64,000 nucleotides of DNA, taken from contig NC_135071.1 of NCBI RefSeq assembly GCF_051401765.1, positions 4,752,961-4,816,960 of the forward strand, written 5' to 3'. This DNA is from Calliopsis andreniformis. Its lineage: Eukaryota; Arthropoda; Insecta; Hymenoptera; Andrenidae. This document shows, piece after piece, positions 57,019-64,000 of the stretch (position 1 is the first letter of the stretch; every line of letters starts with the position of its first letter). Both the position numbers and the translations under genes were made by a program. The notes under the pieces were generated by a model. The model searched no databases and had not been told where the DNA came from. It saw only the letters and a list, made by a program, of their open reading frames with translations.

Positions 57019-57343
57019 AAATCTGATGAAAACTACCAGAAATGGGCGCGAACGGAGGCCTCAAGCAGTGGTTATTCGCACAGCAGTGCAGCCTTGACAC
57101 AAAGGAGGGAGAGATCACTCACTATTCAACACCTCCCTTGCATCAAGATTACACTGCAGTGCGGATAACTACTGAATGAAACCTCCGCGCAGGCTCATTT
57201 CTGATCATTTGCATTAGATTTTTAGACGCTTATAACTAACAAATGAAGCGACAAACGCGAAATCATTATTCATGATTTTTGTCTTATTTTAGTGCCTAGA
57301 ATCACCCCTTAAAGTTATGCCGCGCTGTTTAGAAACACTCTGT
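57019..57343. repeat. Palindromic copy of the 'gttagttataag' repeat family
   Basis: Right end CAGAGTGTTTCTAAACAG when read on the minus strand, matching CAGGGTGTTTCTGAACAG at 1414. The centre shows partial mirror symmetry (gatctctccctcc against ggagggagagatc, and ctcatttctg/cagaaatg). Confidence 0.6.
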
Positions 57344-57738
57344 ATATACAGGAAACTGTTGTTCACAGTCTCGTCCTGTATACAGGGTGTCTCTTTTATC
57401 CTGTACATTCATTCCTGCAACCTTAGAAATATTATGATTCGTGTGTTTTTTCTTTTAAGGTCATTTTCTTCCAAGTTTTGAAGGTCGCCGCCATTTTTTA
57501 AATATTAACATCTATTTTTTTATGATGCAGCATTGTAGTGTACATCAAGACAAAAATGACTTATGACACTATGACCTTTTGAACCTTATGATTTTATGAA
57601 CTATGACCCTTACGATCCTATGAACTTATAAACTATGAACACATAAAATTTTACATTTCACACAGATGGTTAAAACCATTAATTCATTATAAACATTGTT
57701 TCTCGATTAAATTAGAATAAAAATTTTGTTATTCTTAC
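57344..57738. other. Intron with the start of another CAGGGTGT element
   Basis: TACAGGGTGTCTCTTTTATCC begins at 57381; no matching right end is visible. A loose repeat of 'ttatgaactatgaccctt' covers about 57545-57640. No gene. Confidence 0.4.
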
Positions 57739-57924
57739 CTAATGTTTCATTCGGTTTTACGCACTGCATAAGTTCCTTCTCAGTGTCCGGTACAGTATTT
57801 TCAGGATATATCACTATGCCTGGAATGTCTTCGATTTCGAGTGACTTATTAGAATCGGATGCCAATTTGGCAGTGTGACTCAATATCCTAAGTTTTTCTA
57901 CGTGTGCTTTCCAGCTTGTCGCAC
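57739..57924 (-). CDS. HLCS: Holocarboxylase synthetase internal exon (N-terminal)
   Basis: A 186-base exon with acceptor CAATTTGTAG just upstream (57925-57934) and donor GTAAG at 57734-57738. It encodes ATSWKAHVEKLRILSHTAKL to TVPDTEKELMQCVKPNETL. It leaves one base to the next exon (36964-37258), which supplies the other two, so the junction is in phase. Two bases at its start belong to a codon begun in an exon that I did not find in the window. Part of the variable N-terminal region of the protein; the HLCS assignment depends on linkage to the downstream BPL_N exons. Confidence 0.72.
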
Positions 57925-59177
57925 CTACAAATTGTTAACAAACCCAATAAAATATTATATTCAAAATCCATTTTAGACAAAACATAATGTCATATCGAAT
58001 GATTCTCTCGTCAGTGGACCCAAATGCAGTGCCGCAAACTAAACACCGAGCAATAACACAATAACTATACAATGTGATCTATAAAAAAATTTCCATTTAA
58101 TTTCACGTATACACGCATATAGCCATTTTCATAAAAATGAAATCTATCACTTATAAACCTCTCGTTAGATCACATATGCAGACATGGAACTATCATTTCA
58201 ATGTTTAGGTGGCGATACTGTTTTCAAATTCACTGGCAAGAGAATCATCCTCTATTTAAATGTAGATAGGAATTATTTTTATTATACGCTAAGCCAGAAA
58301 CAGCAAAAAAATTAATTAACAGAAATCAATCTAGTGAAGATATTATCGTTGAATAACGAAACTGCAGTTAAGATATTGTGTATTAATCATAAGTGTTTAA
58401 TGAAAGTGGTGATTTTCATAGCACTGATATACCAGATGTATCAGAAAATGTGGGATACTTTTGCAGGACAGATTCTACATATGTAGACAATGAAAAAAGT
58501 TCATTTGTACATATGGTCAGAAACTCCTAGTTTTTCAGTTAAACGTTATTTTATTTTGCGTAAGACGCTGGCCTATTTCGTGGCTATGCGGTGTGATATC
58601 TCCTTTAAGATCCTACTACAGATAATTATTCCTGGCTCTTAAATACGTGGCGTGTCTTAAGAGGCTAGATAACTTTACAATACTTGAAAATTAGCGAAAT
58701 TAGCAAACTCTTATTATAGGTAAAATTAAATTTTATAAAAAAATGAAACTCATTTCTTATACAATAACGTTTTAATATTTCCACAATATTCCATAAAAAT
58801 ATATAAAATCATAGTTTCTACAGTTGTTTTTCTGGACGCCATTTTCGGAAACAACATTTGTGGTATCATGAATATTTCTGCTCCTTCTAATCTGGAAATT
58901 AAAACGGAAGTTTTAAATAGAACTAGGTGAATGAAATTAGTATTTGTCGTAGCCGATTTTTAAAATATTGATTGTTAAAAAAATGACAGCGATTCGTAGC
59001 GAAAAGTTTGATTTCGACTTAAAAATCAATCATTTCTGTATATAAAACAACTAATTCATAAATTTAAAAAATTCTATGACATATACTAGATTAGTACACT
59101 TATGTGCTAAAGTAACGTTGTCAGATCGTGTTCCAGTCGAATGTCTCTTTCTATTCTTAGAAGCAAATACGTCTTCT
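57925..59177. other. HLCS intron or 5' region, no gene seen
   Basis: AT-rich, no shared repeats recognised. The exon preceding 57739-57924 must lie here or further right, but I could not identify it. Confidence 0.35.
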
Positions 59178-59336
59178 TCACTGATCTGATGAAACAGATT
59201 CCTTCATCTGCAAGACACCCCATGCTAAATTAATTACTTTTTGCGTATCCTTGTACCAATCTAACGAAGCTTCATGACGATTCAATATTATACAGGCTTG
59301 CATGAATTTGCGAGGTAATTTACAACACTGTTTAAC
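59178..59336 (-). CDS. Possible terminal coding exon, unrecognised
   Basis: After an acceptor-like TTGTGACAG (59337-59345) the minus strand is open for 52 codons to TGA: VKQCCKLPRKFMQACIILNR, then HEASLDWYKDTQKVINLAWG, ending SVSSDQ. The composition looks protein-like, with Trp, Tyr and Cys spread through it, unusual for local AT-rich noise. Nothing in the neighbourhood completes a gene, and I do not recognise the family. It could also be part of an old mobile element, or a donor GTGAAG at 59182-59177 could extend it. Confidence 0.35.
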   Translation of the reverse strand, partial: VKQCCKLPRKFMQACIILNRHEASLDWYKDTQKVINLAWGVLQMKESVSSDQ

Positions 59337-60719
59337 CTGTCACAAATTTGAGTTAAATGAAGCCGAGTTGTTCGCCATTTTTTTGTGCCACACGTGCCTG
59401 CCAAAATCTCTAAAAGGAATCGACATCCTTCTTAACCACCACTAAAATGGTGCTGGCCCCACTGAGAAGGAAAACCGATAGATGCCAAACAAAGGTAGGG
59501 AATAATCCTGAACCTGTGAGAACCCACGACTAAATATTCGAAAATAATTTGATTAAGGCCCCATGAGTAGGATGCACGTCGCATGGAAGAAGCACTATTC
59601 ACGAATTAGAGAATTGTAACAACCGGCGACGATTTTGGCGGTATTAAACACTAAAAAGTAATCATATCGACAATTTTCATTGATATCATTAATAGTATTA
59701 AAAATAAAATAGGTGACAGAATAGATATGTACAACTGGCAGTAACCCTAATCTGAAACCATATCCTAACCTCAATTCCCTAATTCAAACAATTGCGGCAG
59801 CAACGCACTACACGCATGCGTCTAAACAGTAGGACTCTTCCATTCACGCACACGTACAACATCAGGACATCATGCAAGCAATATCCTATGCCATGCTTCT
59901 TCGCACCAGGGGGGCCAAGTGCAGATGTACAGAGTTGAAGTCGCGTTTTAGTTCTCCTCGTATCGGTAGGCGACGCTAGTCTACATCACACACACATTTT
60001 TGCAACCTATCAGTCAGCACTACTCGACATCCCATGTTCGTGAGAGTCAGTAGCTGCCATTTTTTAAATTTCGACGAACTTTACGATTCCACCGTATTTG
60101 CTTCCACAGGTAAGATTCTTAAAATATGTGATTTCTTTTTGTAAGTATGGAATATAATTACATAAATGTGGCATGTGTGGTTGTACAGATCTGTACGTAT
60201 GAAATGTTTATACATGGATGTGCGATGTGTGTTTTACATTTTAAGAAACATATTACATTATTTCTTCTTTTCTTTCCTGCATGCTGTATTTTCTTGCAAA
60301 GATAGAATTCTTAAAATGTATAATCTTTCTGTATTATAAAATATTGTAAAATGCATGTAGCATATGTATTGAAACTGTATTTCGTAGCAAAACAATGCAA
60401 TATCAATTTAGTAGGCGTTATGCAAAGTACACGGCCGTGACAATAAGAAAACAGAAAACAATATCTTCGACAATAAGTAAAACAACGTTCTAGACTCAGC
60501 GATAATATAAAACAAAAGTTCACTCTCTTTTATATAAAAAGGACCACGCCACAGTCATACGCAAGCGCCACACGCGAACCAGCCACGCTTGCCAACATGA
60601 GAACATAAAGAAACAAAATACATAAAATTAGAAAACCAGACTGGACAAAACCTTGATATCCAACAATATGTATCTCAAATTTGTATTTGATTTCGCTATT
60701 GTATTATTTTATATTTTTG
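59337..60719. other. Intergenic or intronic sequence with one dispersed repeat
   Basis: 59735-59925 is the inverted relative of 31030-31290. At about 60056-60110 a short stretch (gctgccattttt ... cttccacag) is followed by GTAAGATTC, a good plus-strand donor, which could mark the first exon of a non-coding transcript. No open frame supports a protein. Confidence 0.35.
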
Positions 60720-61050
60720 CAGCTGGGATAACTCCTTTGGAGGTTAATGGAGAATTTTGAAGGGCACTCAGTTGTCCAATGAACTGAGTAAATTGGTCTA
60801 CTTGTTTCCTTTTTCAGGTATATATTATATAAAGTAAGAAAAGATATAAATAAACATATAAGTTCAGAAGAATTATGTATAGTAAATTATATGTAAGTCT
60901 GTCTGGCACTACAAATAATTTTTATATTTTCCAGATATTGAAATCAACAAATAATCTATGGATTAAAAGGAGGAAGATACTGGAGGACCCTGGGCACTCA
61001 GTTGTTTAATGAACTGAGCACATGGTTCTACTTTTTATTTTTGTCAGGTA
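60720..61050 (+). repeat. Tandem duplicated hairpin segment between splice-like signals
   Basis: Two copies, 230 bases apart, of GGGCACTCAGTTGT..AATGAACTGAG followed by a pyrimidine tract and CAG|GTATA. The hairpins are 60766-60773/60782-60789 (ACTCAGTT/AACTGAGT) and 60997-61003/61012-61018. The stem is identical while the loop differs (GTCCAATG against GTTTAATG). Acceptor-like TTTTTGCAG precedes the first copy and TTTTCCAG the second. Function unknown. Confidence 0.5.
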
Positions 61051-61967
61051 TACAGTATGTCCCACGAAATCTTGGACAGTCGATTATTTGCTAACCTATT
61101 AAAGATACGAAAAAAGTTTTTATATGAAATTGAATGGCAAGAGGGGGCTGATTTATTGGCCGTAACAATTTTTTTGTATCATTATTGTTTACAGAGATAT
61201 GAAAGTTAAGTTTGGTTTTTTAAATGGGATTATATATATTTTTTTTGATCAATAGATAGTACGTTTCAAGACGAATTCAGCAAACATTAATGTATACACC
61301 TTTTTTCAAATAGTTTTTAAGATATTACGCGTAAAAGTTTACTGATCTTCAGTACTCTCGACTACACTTAAAATGCTACGGGTTAAACCGTGCCTCTTGA
61401 CACTGATACGAAGAGACTGCGGTAGAAACGGCAGGCCTAAATTCTACACAATAGTTTTTTTCACAACCGTTACCTTTACGGCATGCGAAAAAATATCGCC
61501 CATGTTTTAATAAAGAAATAAGGCTAACGGATAAAGCTAAAGGACTGTCTACCCCAGTCTCTTCGTATCGGTTTCAAGAGACACGGTTTAACCCGTAGCA
61601 TTTCAAGTGTGGTCGAGAGTCGAGATATCCTACTGTGCTTCCTGGTATCGCAGATTTTCTTGTACCGAAAATCAGTAAACTTTTTTTCGTCATATCTTAA
61701 AAACTATTTGAAAAAAGGGCGTATACATTAATGTTTGCTGAATTCGTCTTGGAACGTACTATTTACTCATCAAACAAAAAATATATAATCCCATTTAAAA
61801 AAGCAAACTTAACTTTCATATCTCTGTAAATAATAATCATAAAAAAAAATTGTTACGGCCAATAAATCAGCCCCCTCTTGCCATTCAATTTCATATAAAA
61901 ACTTTTTTCGTATCTTTAATAGGTTGCCAAATAATCGACTGTCCAGGATTTTGTGGGACATACTGTA
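61051..61967. mobile_element. Foldback transposon
   Basis: Ends TACAGTATGTCCCACGAAAT and its mirror ATTTTGTGGGACATACTGTA. Arms of about 375-415 bases are nearly perfect reverse complements, with a centre of about 125 bases. TA at each end is consistent with a TA target. Frames inside (61809-62012 and others) are palindrome products. Confidence 0.85.
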
Positions 61968-63081
61968 CATATTTGAGCTACAGACTGAGGGTTGTTTGGA
62001 ATAAAGACACAATCTTAGTTTCGATTTCTTTCGAACTGTTCCATTTTTCCAATTCTCAGTTCGGTTCGAAAATCAAGTTCTCGGTTCGGTTCGAAATTCG
62101 AACATTACATTCGGACATCGATCATGATGCCCGAAACGAGCTTCGGTCGAGTAATTTTGAGAATGTTAACATAATAAAATTAGAAAGTACTTAAGAAATT
62201 ATTTAAAGAAAAATTTATATCAAATAAGAAATGGAACATTAATCCATTTACCAACCGCAGAATTAATTTGAAAAAAACCATAATCATGTTCAACTACACG
62301 AATGCGTAATTAGTTCGAAATAACATTCAGCTAACATTTATGATCGCAATAATCACATCACTGCCACATAAATCATAAAATAAACCACCGAGAAAGGGGT
62401 ACAAAATTCTCAGATCGGCAACGGATGCCTCAGTGTTCCCCAGTGCGTTACGAGAACGTAACAGATCAGGAAGATAGAATTAGAAAATTCGCATTATGCT
62501 TGGAAAGGAGGAAAGCCATACAAAGGAGAGCTGTTTGAGCCTCTCGGCCAGGGTTATGCAGTTGGCAGTCAAAATTTTCGATTCCAATCTTAACTCCGGC
62601 TCGAAACGACTGATTGACTCGGGTGAAAGCGGTAACCTACTATTTGTGTCTCACGAGAAATCCAGTGGAAACAATTAAGGGCAATGCTTTCCAGGTTTTC
62701 TCCTACGACATGAATAATATTCACACTCGTAGACAGAAACAGAGGGGTGCAAATTCAAGAGAATTAGCGGGGGCCAAAGTTCGAAGGGGTCTAGGCCTCG
62801 GGCCATGCGTAGGGGCACATAGGAAGTAGGAGCAACCTCGAATTAGCGTGTTCAGCACACGATGACAGGATGATTACGCATTCCTACTAAGTCGCAACTC
62901 CGTCTGAAATGTGGCCAGCCCGCTCGCTTGCTCTTCAACATCTACACACAAGCAGGTGTATCTCTATGAATAGCCATCACGAGAAGCGTGGACCTCTCAT
63001 GGCAAAGAATGTGAAGAAACGATGAATAAATCCAAGTGTCGAACAAGATTGCCTATTGTTTGGTAGTATTGTTTGGTAGTA
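61968..63081. other. Unclassified sequence
   Basis: 62045-62100 has short repeats of tcggttcgaaa. 62480-63000 is less AT-rich with two overlapping short frames (62496-62678, 62614-62829), neither with a domain I recognise. I compared it by memory with rRNA and found no match. Confidence 0.35.
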
Positions 63082-63342
63082 TTAAAAGATAGATAGGAGG
63101 CAAATATGATAGTGGATTATAAGAAACTTAAATATATTGAATCTAAGATTATTTTCATGACTCCATTTTTCCAAGTTCAAGAGAATAATCTGTAACAGAA
63201 TGGTATCACATCCATTTACAATAGCGCAAAAGATTTTTAAGTAATCCGTAAACAGGAGAACCTTGGTCTTAGTAACAACCCTAGAGGTATCGTGGAAAAA
63301 AATTGAATGGCAAAGGTCTAACATGTGGTGCTTGAGAAACAT
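63082..63342 (-). pseudogene. LINE reverse transcriptase fragment
   Basis: The frame contains KVLLFTDYLKIFCAIVNGCD, LLQIILLNLEKWSHENNLRF and NIFKF. These match the catalytic 'LLFADDLKIF' strand and following helix ('LLQ.DL..L..W...N.L..N..K') of Jockey/CR1-type RTs; the FADD motif has become FTDY. Too short for a clade. Dead relic. Confidence 0.65.
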
Positions 63343-63677
63343 TCAAACTAGCTAAAATTCTTTTAAAATACTTATTAAATTTTACTATTTGTGATCTAGT
63401 CATTACAAAACTTGAAATCCAATTCCATTCTTTGAATGAGCGAAAATTTTAAATTAAACCAAATAAATGGTTTACAGATATTTTACAACCAAAAATTTGG
63501 CGCGCTGACGATGCAAACAGTTTATTAGAAAGGAATCGATTAATTCGCGCGTATTTAGGTTACAGAATTGACAGTTTATAATAATAAGAGTTCAGACGTT
63601 TTTGTTCTGAGCAATAACCTATTTTTCCTTAACCTGGACTTTATTTTCTTTAATCTGAATTTTTGCAAAATGAGTTG
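63343..63677. other. Spacer, no gene seen
   Basis: AT-rich sequence between the RT relic and the transposase fragment; probably the decayed upstream part of the latter near its right end. Confidence 0.35.
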
Positions 63678-64000
63678 CCTTTACTCTTGGAAAATATACC
63701 ATTAGCTGTGAGGAATACTATGCTTTTCCAAGAGGATGGTGCACCAGCTTATTTTGGACGAAATGTTCGCGCATTTTTAAATAACACCTACGAAGACCGT
63801 TGAATCGAACGAATAAGGCCAGTGGCTCGGCCACCACGGTCTCCCGACCTCACTCTTTTAGACTTTTTTTTGTGGGGATATGTAAAGCAAAAAGTTTACA
63901 GGGTCAAGATTGAAAATATCCACATATTGCGTGATAGAATACAGAATGCCTTCGATGAAATTAAACTGAAGGCAGCGTGTGCTTGTGTACATGATACGTT
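63678..64000 (+). pseudogene. Tc1/mariner-superfamily transposase fragment, runs off window
   Basis: Reads PLLLENIPLAVRNTMLFQED, GAPAYFGRNVRAFLNN, then TGA at 63801-63803 where relatives have Trp, then ARPPRSPDLTLLDFFLWGYV and KQKVYRVK. The 'QxDGAPAH...FL...W...RPVxWPPRSPDLTPLDFFLWG' pattern is the second half of the DDE domain of insect mariner-type transposases. No start is visible. Confidence 0.8.

Noticed and set aside
62480..63000. Possible rRNA or structural RNA fragment
   Set aside because: The composition change drew attention, but I could not match any conserved rRNA core segment.

Overview
The window looks like an intron-rich animal nuclear genome, most likely an insect and probably hymenopteran. 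This rests on AT-rich introns with canonical GT/AG splice sites, an insect-type holocarboxylase synthetase gene, and insect transposon families (Copia, Gypsy, hAT, Tc1/mariner, piggyBac-type MITEs, an I-clade LINE). There is no sign of bacterial gene organisation, and I see no tRNA, rRNA or CRISPR array.

One host gene runs through most of the window on the minus strand. Four short exons (57739-57924, 36964-37258, 14408-14542, 1-156) splice in matching phase. They encode the middle of a biotin-protein ligase (HLCS), including the start of its BPL_N domain. Only 772 coding bases are spread over about 57.9 kb. The three introns (about 14.3, 22.4 and 20.5 kb) are filled almost entirely by mobile elements.

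Intron 157-14407: a TA-flanked transposon with long inverted arms (1949-14284) was invaded by a decayed Gypsy retrotransposon (2950-9186), which itself carries a piggyBac-type MITE and a foldback MITE. One arm of the outer element was split by a 3.5 kb palindromic transposon (10253-13798).

Intron 14543-36963: an LTR-like end (15885-16043), a recently inactivated Copia (16432-21019), a hAT element with a likely intron-containing transposase (21498-25650), and a series of large palindromic elements (26337-29856, 30521-35150 with 33101-34672 inside, 36151-36580).

Intron 37259-57738: a foldback (37630-38490); a very young gag-only LTR retrotransposon on the minus strand (38625-41625); a decayed transposon with a DUF7869-like transposase (about 41700-45290) carrying a second transposon, which in turn carries a LINE tail; and an I-clade LINE (about 45820-54809) interrupted by a Tc1 element, a foldback and a solo LTR, each with a clean target duplication. 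Upstream of 57924 are a possible unrelated exon, a duplicated small hairpin, a foldback (61051-61967), a LINE remnant and a mariner-type transposase fragment at the window end.

The most unusual signal is RNA-structural. The gag-only element has no pol. Instead, the 1.1 kb downstream of gag holds more than twenty short perfect stem-loops. Many have unrelated stem sequences but the same CCA loop (UGG in the sense RNA) closed by the same C/G pair. The unrelated Gypsy element carries its own tandem stem-loop array at the same relative place, between pol and the 3' LTR. I propose these as packaging or Gag-recognition arrays; this is inference from visible complementarity only. All similarity statements are by eye, without database searches.
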